Below, one piece after another: positions 1 through 8,409 of a stretch of 64,000 bases of DNA (the first letter of the stretch is position 1; each line of letters opens with the position of its first letter). Under the pieces are notes generated by a model. That model saw only the letters and a program-made list of their open reading frames with translations, was not told the origin of the DNA and did no database searches. The DNA lies in NCBI RefSeq assembly GCF_007997285.1, contig NZ_VORX01000001.1:124001-188000 (forward strand). The letters run 5' to 3'. The stretch is from Gelidibacter salicanalis (GTDB lineage: Bacteria; Bacteroidota; Bacteroidia; Flavobacteriales; Flavobacteriaceae). Made by a program: the position numbers and the translations under genes.

Positions 1-540
1 GACAACGCCCGACCTGCAATGTATGCCTTTAATGGCGATGTGTATAGAGGTTTAGACGCGTACACCATTCCAAATTCCAAGCTCACTAAAGTTCAGGATA
101 CCGTTCGGATTCTTTCAGGATTGTACGGCCTTCTAAAACCGTTGGATTTAATTCAGCCTTACCGTTTGGAAATGGGAACGAAAATTGCTGTAGGCAAGGA
201 TAAAAATCTCTATGAATTTTGGAAGGATTCTATTACGAAGACTTTAAATAACGAATTAGAGGATGATGAAGTGTTTCTTAATTTAGCCAGTGTAGAATAT
301 TTTAAAGCTATCGATAAAAAAGCTTTAAAAGTGCCGGTGATTGATGTTGATTTTAAAGAGTTGAAAAACTGCGAGTATAAAACCATAGGCATTTATGCGA
401 AAGTAGCTCGTGGGCTTATAGCGCGTTATATAATTGACAAGAATGCTGATAGCATTGATGATATAAAGGGTTTCGACCTAGAGAATTACAGGTTTCATGA
501 AAAGCTTTCTGAAACGCATACTTTAGTGTTTACCAGATAA
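1..540 (+). CDS. yaaA: Peroxide stress protein YaaA, 3' part only
   Basis: The reading frame is open from the first base, so the gene begins outside the window; about 179 of an expected roughly 250 codons are present. The sequence matches the C-terminal two thirds of the YaaA (DUF328) family, including the conserved segment around [13 protein letters not shown] and the following [14 protein letters not shown]. In E. coli YaaA limits free iron and Fenton damage during hydrogen peroxide stress; it acts in the cytoplasm. The family assignment is firm, the physiological role here is by homology. Confidence 0.88.
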   Translation, partial: DNARPAMYAFNGDVYRGLDAYTIPNSKLTKVQDTVRILSGLYGLLKPLDLIQPYRLEMGTKIAVGKDKNLYEFWKDSITKTLNNELEDDEVFLNLASVEYFKAIDKKALKVPVIDVDFKELKNCEYKTIGIYAKVARGLIARYIIDKNADSIDDIKGFDLENYRFHEKLSETHTLVFTR

Positions 541-559
541 GAATTCAAAAAAAAAAGCT

Positions 560-601
560 CGCATTACAGTAGATTATGATTTAATAATCTACTGTAATGC
601 G
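560..601 (-). terminator. Strong hairpin terminator of the bTHX gene
   Basis: A perfect 17-bp inverted repeat (560-576 against 585-601) with an 8-nt loop. On the minus strand it is followed within a few bases by an uninterrupted T run (complement of the A run at 547-556), the form of a rho-independent terminator for the small ribosomal-protein gene. The hairpin is also correctly placed to stop yaaA readthrough, but the plus strand lacks a T run. Confidence 0.85.
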
Positions 602-631
602 AACCTGTATAAGGAGATTACTTTGTAATTT

Positions 632-763
632 TTAAGGCTTCGCCTTCTTGTCAACACTAATTTTTTCCAGTGTTGTTGGTCTCTTTTTAATTCGAGGACG
701 TCTTACTCCGTAGCTGCCACGTTGTATCTTTCCTCGTCTCGATTTTTTATCACCTTTTCCCAT
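632..763 (-). CDS. 30S ribosomal protein bTHX (43 aa)
   Basis: A 43-codon gene. The product begins MGKGDKKSRRGKIQRGSYG, which is the signature of the bTHX (Thx/S31e-like) protein of the small ribosomal subunit of Bacteroidota and Thermus: very basic, with the conserved GDKKS-RRGKI and GSYG-RRP segments. In Thermus the peptide sits in a pocket of the 30S head and stabilises 16S rRNA. The gene is monocistronic and ends in front of a strong terminator at 560-601. Confidence 0.9.
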   Translation of the reverse strand: MGKGDKKSRRGKIQRGSYGVRRPRIKKRPTTLEKISVDKKAKP

Positions 764-861
764 TTTTTGTAAATTTACTGTTGTTAATACTGTAGATTTT
801 AAGATACATACTTTTTACAACTTCAAACCACTATATTTAGACTTTAATCAGAATTTAACAG

Positions 862-1584
862 ATGTACTATTATTTTATTATTGCTTTTCAAGCATTTTGT
901 ATTTACCATCTTTTCAAAAACAAGAATTCATTTTACTGGATTTTTGCCATCATCTTTTTGCCGCTTATTGGCTGCATCGTGTACTTGGTAACACAAGTGA
1001 TTACAAAACGCGACACAGAGAAAATTCAGGATAATTTGACCACCATCATTGATCCCTCTAAAAGCGTACGGGATCTTGAGAAAAAACTTGAATTTACAGA
1101 TACTTATGAAAATAGAGTGAATCTTGCAGATGCCTATTTGGCCTCTCATAACGATGCGAAAGCCATCGAGCATTACAAAATAGCTTTAGAGGACAAAACC
1201 CAAAATGGATTTTATGTCAAAACCCAAATGGTCAAAGCGTATTATAACTCGAAAAATTTTGATGAGGTTATCAGGTTGGGGGAGATGCTCGAGCATCATA
1301 AGGACTACTCAAAATCTGATGTGCCTTTTTATTTTGGAATGGCTTTGGCGGAAAAGAATCGCACGGCAGAAGCAGAAACACAATTAAGCGCGATTGATAG
1401 ACCATATTCAAATTATAATGAACGATTGGCCTTTGCCAAATTTCTGTTGCGCATTGACAAAACCACAAAGGGAAAAGCACTGTTAGAGGAACTCCATGAA
1501 GAAATGCAAAACATGACCAAAATGAATCAACGGATTTATAAATCGACCAGTCTTGAAGTAGAGAGATTGAGAGCTAAAGTCTGA
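862..1584 (+). CDS. Membrane-anchored TPR-like protein
   Basis: 240 aa. Two hydrophobic segments lie near the N-terminus (about residues 1-17 and 27-46, the second containing FAIIFLPLIGCIVYLV), the layout of the short N-terminal domain of phospholipase D/cardiolipin synthase-like proteins. Residues from about 65 on are helical pairs with TPR spacing (for example NLADAYLASHNDAKAIEHY). This suggests a cytoplasmic scaffold attached to the inner membrane. No catalytic domain is visible. It is followed after one base by the UDG-like gene, so the two are probably co-transcribed. Function unknown. Confidence 0.75.
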   Translation: MYYYFIIAFQAFCIYHLFKNKNSFYWIFAIIFLPLIGCIVYLVTQVITKRDTEKIQDNLTTIIDPSKSVRDLEKKLEFTDTYENRVNLADAYLASHNDAKAIEHYKIALEDKTQNGFYVKTQMVKAYYNSKNFDEVIRLGEMLEHHKDYSKSDVPFYFGMALAEKNRTAEAETQLSAIDRPYSNYNERLAFAKFLLRIDKTTKGKALLEELHEEMQNMTKMNQRIYKSTSLEVERLRAKV

Positions 1585-1585
1585 A

Positions 1586-2284
1586 ATGTTTTTACACCAA
1601 CATCCATATCCACCATTTATTAAAGAAGATACCACAACGCTTATTGTAGGCACCTTACCACCGCCGCGGTTTTCAGTTGGGGAACTTTTAGAGAAAGATG
1701 TTGATTTTTGCTATGGAAGTTATTTTAACTCGCTTTGGTTATTTATTGATAAAATTCACAAGTTGAATTTAAGGTTTGATAATTCCAAAGAAGCAGTAGA
1801 CCAACGCAAAGCATTTTTAATCGCTCATAAAATTGGAATATGTGACATAGTTGCAAGTGCGGAACGCCAAAAAATTGATGCTTCAGATTTGGGCATGACT
1901 AACATCCGTTTACGAGATTTGGTAGGCTATTTGCGGGATTATCCTAATATTAAAACACTACTTTTTACAGGTGGAAACAGTAAAAATGGTCCAGAATATT
2001 TTTTTAGACGACATCTGAAAACGTATGGGCTACACCTAAGAGTGGTTTCCAATGAGGTGCCTCGAATACATGAGTTTGTACTTCCTCAGCAATTAACATC
2101 ATCTCGTACAACATCAGTAGAACAGTTGAACAGCAGAATCATAAAAACCGTTTCTTTAACCTCAGGATCGGGGGCTGCAAATATCTCCATCAGCAGAATG
2201 CCTTTATACCAACATCTCAAGGCTAAAAACCCCAATTTCAATACCTTCGATTTTAGAGTGCTGCAGTACCTCGAGTTTATTTGA
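1586..2284 (+). CDS. Uracil-DNA glycosylase-family protein
   Basis: 232 aa. The N-terminal TLIVGTLPPPRFS and the following FCYGSYFNSLW, plus LLFTGGNSKNGPEYFFRRHL in the middle, resemble the UDG-superfamily fold in a divergent form often annotated as uracil-DNA glycosylase family protein in Flavobacteriia. Such enzymes hydrolyse the glycosidic bond of uracil or a mismatched base in DNA, but the catalytic residues of the well-studied families are not clearly recognisable here, so activity should not be assumed. The start codon lies one base after the stop of the TPR gene. Confidence 0.6.
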   Translation: MFLHQHPYPPFIKEDTTTLIVGTLPPPRFSVGELLEKDVDFCYGSYFNSLWLFIDKIHKLNLRFDNSKEAVDQRKAFLIAHKIGICDIVASAERQKIDASDLGMTNIRLRDLVGYLRDYPNIKTLLFTGGNSKNGPEYFFRRHLKTYGLHLRVVSNEVPRIHEFVLPQQLTSSRTTSVEQLNSRIIKTVSLTSGSGAANISISRMPLYQHLKAKNPNFNTFDFRVLQYLEFI

Positions 2285-2397
2285 GTCAATAGGTCATTTA
2301 AAAGTGTTAATTTACTACAATGTAATTCGTACATTTATATGGACTATTTACTAGGCTCAACTAACCACTAACTTTCCCAATATTGGGATTATCCTCT

Positions 2398-3192
2398 ATG
2401 AAAAAAGTTCTGCAAATAAGCAATGGTATTGCACTTGTGTCCACTATCATTATTAATTACCTCTCTAACACAGGACTCATAAATGACAGCACTATTGGTG
2501 GCGTTTCAAAAGAGCTTAACACTTTATTTACACCCGCCGGATATGCCTTTTCCATTTGGGGTTTTATCTATTTACTATTACTTGGTTTTATCGTCTATCA
2601 GGGTAGAAGTTTGTTTGTAAAGGTTAGAAATGACGATTTTATATTAAAAATTGGCTGGTGGTTTGTAGTGTCTTGTTTAGCCAATTCGGCGTGGGTATTC
2701 TTATGGATTTATGGCTATACCGGAATATCTTGTATTTTCATTTTCCTACTATTATTCTCGTTATTAAAAATTGTCGTGAATAATGCGATGGAACTTTGGG
2801 ATGCGCCCATATCCGTCATTGCCTTTTTATGGTGGCCTTTTGTGGTTTATAGTGGATGGGTAACCGTAGCGAGTATAGTAAATGTGGCGGCATACCTTGT
2901 AAAAATAGGATGGGGAGGCTTCGGAATGTCAGCTGTAGCGTGGACTATTTTTATGATCATTGTAGCATTAATCATTAATCTTGTGGTGACTTGGTCGCGT
3001 AATATGCGCGAGTTTGCATTGGTAGGCGCATGGGCGCTTGCCGCTATTGCATATGCCAATTATCAGGAGACCCTTAGTATAACGTATGTTGCTGGAGTGG
3101 CGGCACTTATTTTAGTGGTAAGCAGCTCACTTCATGCTTATAAAAACAAAGAAAGTAGCCCTATAGAAAAGTTGAAACAATATCTAAAATAG
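2398..3192 (+). CDS. TspO/MBR-like tryptophan-rich membrane protein
   Basis: 264 aa from the ATG at 2398; an in-frame TTG at 2383 could add five residues. The protein is strongly hydrophobic with about eight predicted membrane helices and many Trp residues. FTPAGYAFSIWGFIYLLLL is the typical first conserved block of TspO-like proteins (FxPxxxxFxxxW). It is longer than classical TspO (about 160 aa) and belongs to the extended relatives annotated as tryptophan-rich sensory protein. TspO binds porphyrins and sterols, but whether this longer form does is unknown. It converges on the serine hydrolase gene with a 52-bp gap. Confidence 0.7.
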   Translation: MKKVLQISNGIALVSTIIINYLSNTGLINDSTIGGVSKELNTLFTPAGYAFSIWGFIYLLLLGFIVYQGRSLFVKVRNDDFILKIGWWFVVSCLANSAWVFLWIYGYTGISCIFIFLLLFSLLKIVVNNAMELWDAPISVIAFLWWPFVVYSGWVTVASIVNVAAYLVKIGWGGFGMSAVAWTIFMIIVALIINLVVTWSRNMREFALVGAWALAAIAYANYQETLSITYVAGVAALILVVSSSLHAYKNKESSPIEKLKQYLK

Positions 3193-3244
3193 ATTGTTTT
3201 TCATTCTTGAAGATTTTATAACATCACTGTAGTTTTTGCGGTGC

Positions 3245-5041
3245 TTAATCTTTCTTGGCTTTAAAGGTGCCGTTGGGTTGAATGAGGTTCATTTCTTTAA
3301 TACCATCTACCGATTCTAAAAATTCGACTTTAAAACCATCTGCCGCTTTTAAGGTGAACTTGTGTTTTTCAGTGGGCATCAATTCATATTCTGGCTGTCC
3401 TGGGACAAATAGATATAAGACTGAATCATTCTTAATGTAAATTTTTATGGTGGCGCCCATCAAACTATAATCCCCCACATAGAGTTCTAAGTCAGAGTTA
3501 TTCACCTCTATGGAATTTGGCGTGCGTTTAAAGGCGATGGGCTCTAGGGCGGCCTCTACTTTCATGGTCATTTTTACGATGTCCCCACCATCTCCAGTAG
3601 CAAAATTTAAATGCATGGGATTCGCTTCCGTAGTGTCAATTTTTTTATTTGACACTTCATAAGGTTTAAAGACATCGTAATGGTAATGTTTTAGAAACAT
3701 TTTGACACGTTTAAAGTTTGCAAATAACGAATCGTTTTCGAGTGTAACAGTTAGTTTGCCGTAGCCTTCATTTTCATAAGTGCCTGTATAGTCATACTTA
3801 ATATGTGAAGGTCTCGTGTTTTTAACTTGAGTAGAAGCCGTTTCTTCCAACTTCAATTCGTCTTTCATTTTTTCAGCTTTCTGTTTAGCTTCAATAAAAC
3901 GCTTGGTCCAGTCGGTTCTTTCGCCTTCAAAAAGTCGGTCGGCAATGGTGTTTCTTACAATTCCTGGAAGGGCAGAGGCATCCTGATTTGTTAAAACTAC
4001 AATCCCTAAACTGTCACTTGGGTAAAAAGCAACACTCGCTGAAAAACCATTGATATTTCCGCCATGTTCTACACGGTAATGTCCTCTATAGGAGCTGAGA
4101 ATCCAGCCGTATCCGTAATTAGCGAAATGCATGTCTGGGAGTTTTTCTTCAGGCAAACCACCCGACATCACCATTTGAGAACTCGTAGCTTCAGTAACAT
4201 AAGTTTCGGGTAAAATCTCTTTTCCATTAAATTTCCCTTTGTTGACCCATAGTTGTAACCATTTGGCAATGTCATTAACACTACTATAAATACTACCCGC
4301 GGGACTCATCCCTGAAATGTCATAGAAATCCATTTTACTAATGTTGTTGTTCTTAAACTCATATCCCAATGCTGCATTGTCCATTTTTAATAATTCGCTT
4401 AATAAGGTTTGGGAACGTGACATCCCAAGAGGTTCAAAAAAGCGATTCTTGATATTCGCTTCCCAAGATTGTCCTGTAATTTTTTCAGCAATCACACCCT
4501 GCGCTAAAAACATAAAGTTGTTGTAATGCCATTGTGTTCTCAAACCTGTAAATGGTTCTTGGTGGGCGATACGCTGAATCAAACTATCCTTATCCGTCGA
4601 AGGAAATAAATACCAGCTTAAATCATGACGGGGTAGCCCCGTACTATGACGCATCAAATCTTTTATGATGACATTGTTATTAAGATTGTCGTTATTGAAT
4701 TTTAATTCGGGGATGTATTTTAACGGGCTGTCCTCAAAAGATAATTTGTCTTCCGCTCGCAATTGGCCTAGAAGGGCTGAGGTGAATGCTTTGGTAGAAG
4801 ACCCGATGGCGAATAAGGTGTTGGCATCTGCCGGCACCTTATTATCATAATCGCCATACCCAAATCCTTTGGCATAAATTACGGTATTACCATTAACCAC
4901 GGCAACAGCAAATCCCGCAGCCTTAGTGGCGTCTAAAATGGCATTCAAATCTTTTTCAAGACCTTTCAGGCGCTTATCGGTTTGTGAATAGGTGGTGGAA
5001 AAAATGGCAAAGCAAAAGAGAAGACAGATGACTTTTTTCAT
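3245..5041 (-). CDS. Secreted beta-lactamase-fold serine hydrolase
   Basis: 598 aa with a signal peptide ending near residue 20 (MKKVICLLFCFAIFSTTYSQ). The class C beta-lactamase/D,D-peptidase fold is shown by the SxxK motif S81-S-T-K84 (GSSTKAFTSALLGQL), the YNN-type motif around residue 170 (WHYNNFMFLAQG) and EHGGNINGF in place of KTG. A C-terminal beta-rich domain (from about residue 400) is of the DUF3471 type. Such proteins are periplasmic or exported peptidases or esterases; the substrate is unknown. A paralogue lies at 61717-63285. Confidence 0.82.
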   Translation of the reverse strand: MKKVICLLFCFAIFSTTYSQTDKRLKGLEKDLNAILDATKAAGFAVAVVNGNTVIYAKGFGYGDYDNKVPADANTLFAIGSSTKAFTSALLGQLRAEDKLSFEDSPLKYIPELKFNNDNLNNNVIIKDLMRHSTGLPRHDLSWYLFPSTDKDSLIQRIAHQEPFTGLRTQWHYNNFMFLAQGVIAEKITGQSWEANIKNRFFEPLGMSRSQTLLSELLKMDNAALGYEFKNNNISKMDFYDISGMSPAGSIYSSVNDIAKWLQLWVNKGKFNGKEILPETYVTEATSSQMVMSGGLPEEKLPDMHFANYGYGWILSSYRGHYRVEHGGNINGFSASVAFYPSDSLGIVVLTNQDASALPGIVRNTIADRLFEGERTDWTKRFIEAKQKAEKMKDELKLEETASTQVKNTRPSHIKYDYTGTYENEGYGKLTVTLENDSLFANFKRVKMFLKHYHYDVFKPYEVSNKKIDTTEANPMHLNFATGDGGDIVKMTMKVEAALEPIAFKRTPNSIEVNNSDLELYVGDYSLMGATIKIYIKNDSVLYLFVPGQPEYELMPTEKHKFTLKAADGFKVEFLESVDGIKEMNLIQPNGTFKAKKD

Positions 5042-5256
5042 ATGGGTTGGTTTTGAACGGTTACTTTATGAGTAGCCGTTGGTATGTAAAAGTTACGATT
5101 TTCACTGAAATTCTTACCTATCTGGCCAAATTTTTAATTTATAAGAGGATGTGAAGATGAAGTAGGGAATGTCCATTGTAAAAAATATAATTTTGGAAAG
5201 ATATCAAAATTTGAGGTAAAAGCCTTCTAAACCTCCCATATAACCATAGAAAAAAA

Positions 5257-5286
5257 TGGGTGTTAGCAAATAATTACCAACACCCA
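5257..5286 (-). terminator. Terminator of ggt
   Basis: Inverted repeat TGGGTGTT (5257-5264) and AACACCCA (5279-5286) with inner pairing, followed on the minus strand by seven T residues (complement of 5250-5256). It lies 28 bp beyond the ggt stop codon. Confidence 0.8.
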
Positions 5287-5314
5287 CGGATGTTATCCTT
5301 TGCTAAAAATCTAT

Positions 5315-7006
5315 TTAATATCCCACGGCGCCACCATCTGGACTGGAAGAATCAGAGGCACCAATATATGCAGTACCATCTGTGGGAATTAGGATGCCCA
5401 TTAAACGGCCTAGGTTATCTCTGCCTTTAACCACATGGCCCATCGCTTCCAATGTCTTTTTCGTGTCAGGAGACATCAAATCGTTTTCAAAGATCAATTC
5501 ATCAGGAAACCATTGGTGATGGATTTTCATGGTTTCAATCGCTTTTTTGATGGGCATATCATAGGCAATCACATTTAAAATAGTTTGAAAAACAGTATTG
5601 ATAATGGTACGTCCACCCGGGCTTCCAATAACCAAATATGGTTTTCCGTTTTTGGTAACGATGGTTGGACTCATACTGCTGAGCATGCGTTTTTCTGGTT
5701 GAATAATGTTGGGATCGGTACCAATTAACCAACCACTGTCCGTATAGCCTGGCTGCGGATTGAAATCGCCCATTTCATTGTTGAAAATAAAACCTAATTT
5801 GGGAGAACCTAATCCAGAACCGTAGGATTGTTCTAAAGTATACGTGAGCGACACTGCGTTTCCAACTTTGTCAACCACTGATAAATGTGTGGTATTTTTA
5901 CCGTCATAGAGTTGTCCGAATTTTAGGGTGTCGCTAACCGAAGCTTTATTCATATCAATATTATCATAGCGCATTTTGGCGAATGCTTTGGAGGTTAATC
6001 GGTCTAATGGCATTTCCAAATTGAAATCTGGATCGCCCAAATGTTCGGCTCTGTCGGCAAAGGCGCGACGCATAGCTTCCGCAACCAAGTGTACATAAGC
6101 GGTAGAGTTAAATGCAATAGAATCTAAATTTGCTTGCTCCATGATGTTAAGCATCTCTATAATCGCTACACCACCTGAACTTGGTGGCGGCATGGATACT
6201 ATTCCGTAATCTTTATAAGTGCCAGTGATGGCTTGGCGTTCTACAGCTTCATATTTGTTGAGGTCTTCCATCGTGATGATGCCTCCATTCTCCTTCATAT
6301 ACGTAGCGATTTCTTGAGCGACCGCTCCTTTATAAAAACCGTCTCTCCCGTGGTCTCTAATCAATTTTAAGGTTTCCGCTAAATTTTTCTGAATCCAAAG
6401 TTCACCGTGTTTGGTCAATTCTCCCTTGGAGTTGTGGTAATAATCTTTTAGAAATTGTGGATACGTACCTTTATTAAAATTTTTGGCGTGCTCGGCCAAG
6501 GTGTACGAAAATTCTACACCATTTGCTGCTAAATCTACAGAAGGCTGAACTAAGTCTTTCCAAGGTAACTTCCCGTATTTCTGATGCGCCATATACAAGC
6601 CCGCAACGGTCCCCGGTACACCTACCGACTTTAAACCTTCATGATTACTGCCTTTTATAAGCTGACCGTCGCTGTCTAAAAACATGTCTGGAGTAGCCAA
6701 TAATGGTGCTTTTTCTCGAAAATCGATGGTCGTCGACATTCCATTGGCGTCCATATAGACTAAGAATCCGCCGCCGCCTATATTGCCAGCCTGCGGATGG
6801 GTGACCGCCAATGCAAAAGCCGTCGCAATGGAGGCATCAATGGCATTGCCGCCTTTTTTAAGAATATTGGTACCCACTTGCGAGGCTACCGTATTGTCAG
6901 AAACTACCATACCGTTTTGACCGTAGGTCTGTGCGAAACTTGTATGGTAAAAAAGAGAGGTCGCTAGAATAAGAGCGATGACGAAAGAAGATTTAATGTT
7001 TCTCAT
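5315..7006 (-). CDS. ggt: Gamma-glutamyltransferase
   Basis: 563 aa, the usual length of the full precursor, with a signal peptide of about 26 residues. Family hallmarks are present: GNAIDASIATAFALAVTHPQ, GGGGFLVY, PPPSSGGV and the autocatalytic cleavage site NTTHLSVVDK, where T372 would become the N-terminal nucleophile of the small subunit. GSPGGRTIINTV near the C-terminus is the expected oxyanion region. The periplasmic enzyme hydrolyses glutathione and other gamma-glutamyl compounds or transfers the glutamyl group. A terminator follows; the upstream side is the repeat array. Confidence 0.93.
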   Translation of the reverse strand: MRNIKSSFVIALILATSLFYHTSFAQTYGQNGMVVSDNTVASQVGTNILKKGGNAIDASIATAFALAVTHPQAGNIGGGGFLVYMDANGMSTTIDFREKAPLLATPDMFLDSDGQLIKGSNHEGLKSVGVPGTVAGLYMAHQKYGKLPWKDLVQPSVDLAANGVEFSYTLAEHAKNFNKGTYPQFLKDYYHNSKGELTKHGELWIQKNLAETLKLIRDHGRDGFYKGAVAQEIATYMKENGGIITMEDLNKYEAVERQAITGTYKDYGIVSMPPPSSGGVAIIEMLNIMEQANLDSIAFNSTAYVHLVAEAMRRAFADRAEHLGDPDFNLEMPLDRLTSKAFAKMRYDNIDMNKASVSDTLKFGQLYDGKNTTHLSVVDKVGNAVSLTYTLEQSYGSGLGSPKLGFIFNNEMGDFNPQPGYTDSGWLIGTDPNIIQPEKRMLSSMSPTIVTKNGKPYLVIGSPGGRTIINTVFQTILNVIAYDMPIKKAIETMKIHHQWFPDELIFENDLMSPDTKKTLEAMGHVVKGRDNLGRLMGILIPTDGTAYIGASDSSSPDGGAVGY

Positions 7007-7118
7007 GGTATTAACTAGGATTGTGGAATAATTTGTAATCAGCTTCTAATTTAGTGAATAAAAGTTGATTTTGGATACGGATGCGACTGTTATGAAACAC
7101 ACCCAAGGTTAAATTGCT

Positions 7119-7942
7119 AAACAGCAAAATGTATGTAGCAAATGGAGGGTTTTTTACACACATATTGGTCAATGGTGTGTTTTTGAACAACACTGTTTTT
7201 TTGCCTGATACACTCTATAAACAACATCGTTAATGCATATTTAGTTTCAATTTATCGTAGGATTTATGGAGGTGAGTTATTGGTGGAAAACACCAACAAC
7301 GGCAGAAAACAACATCATTAATGCATATTTAGTTTCAATTAATCGTAGGATTTATGGAGGTGAGTTATTGGTGGAAAACACCAACAACGGCAGAAACGGC
7401 AAAATGGATGTAGCAAATGGAGGTTTTTTTCACACAGGTATAGGTCAATGGTGTGCTTTTGAACAACACTGTTTTCATGTTTGGTATACTCTATAAACAA
7501 TATGTTAGGGCATATGTAGTTTCAATTGAAATAGAATGTATGGAGATGGGTTGAGGGTGGAAAACACCAACAACGGCGGAAAACAACATCGTTAATGCAT
7601 ATTTAGTTTCAATTTATCGTAGGATTTATGGAGGTGAGTTATTGGTGTAAAACACCAACAACGGCAGAAAACAACATCGTTAGGGCATATTTTGTTTCAA
7701 TTAATCGTAGGATTTATGGAGATGAGTTGTTGGTGGAAAACACCAACAACGGCAGAAACAGCAAAATGTATGTAGCAAATGGAGGGTTTTTTACACACAT
7801 ATTGGTCAATGGTGTGTTTTTGAACAACACTGTTTTTTTGCCTGATACACTCTATAAACAACATCATTAATGCATATTTAGTTTCAATTAATCGTAGGAT
7901 TTATGGAGATGAGTTGTTGGTGGAAAATACCAACAACGGCAG
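7119..7942. repeat. Compound 88/186-bp repeat array with GTTGTTGGTG palindromes
   Basis: Six copies of a short module end in the hairpin TTGGTG-gaaaa-CACCAA followed by CAACGGC. Their CACC (last copy TACC) starts are at 7291, 7379, 7565, 7653, 7741 and 7928, so spacing is 88, 186, 88, 88 and 187 bp. The long units are the short module plus an insert of about 98 bp (GCAAAATGTATGTAGC...AACAACACTG). The insert occurs three times (from 7119, 7394 and 7756). The order short-short-long is repeated with a 362-bp shift, which implies a recent block duplication. Open frames inside (7011-7193 minus, 7266-7496 and 7628-7870 plus) are by-products of the repeats. Some modules contain GTTAGGGC or GTTAATGC next to AACAAC. 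Confidence 0.9.
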
Positions 7943-8409
7943 ACCATCACACCTCTTTAGAAGTGCTGCTCATTTTGTTCAATAATAGACAAGAATCAAA
8001 TAAATAATGTTTCATCGTCTTGTAGATGAAAATATGTAGTTTGACGATATATTATTTTAAAAACCATAAATCCTAGTATATTCAGGTGATAAGCACGACA
8101 TCGATCATTACCTATTTTAATCGTAAAGAATTCCTCGAGGCTCTGCCTCGAGGATAGTTGGTTTCAAAAAATTCTTTATTTATGGTAAATGCGGTTGTTA
8201 ATGTCCTAGCTAAAGTGGGCGGGTTTTGTATGCCTGACAGCTTGGAGACACTCTAATTCAGGAAACAGCAATTGGTAATCATTCTGATATAGGCACAGCA
8301 TCAAAAGTTGCAGAATCCATAGGAACTAACACGTAGCTTTTGGGTTGCCCATACAAACCACAATGACAGATGCTCCAGTTCTAATTATTTAGGTAAAATA
8401 CATCGAATC
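7943..8409. other. Non-coding stretch with a palindrome and a possible gene relic
   Basis: No intact gene. A 23-bp perfect hairpin, TCCTCGAGGC-tct-GCCTCGAGGA, occupies 8132-8154. Between 8182 and 8335 a short ATG frame ends at a TAA, and a second frame continues with DTLIQETAIGNHSDIGTASK before a TAG. This may be a decayed coding sequence with a frame change near 8245, but no family is recognised. Confidence 0.45.

Noticed and set aside
7011-7870. Frames of 60-80 codons on both strands inside the repeat region
   Set aside because: They are read from repeated units, share the repeat boundaries and run through non-coding hairpins; no protein family is recognisable.
7119-7942. Integron cassette array
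   Set aside because: Modules are 88 or 186 bp apart without room for cassette genes, and no integrase is present; kept only as a weak resemblance in the findings.
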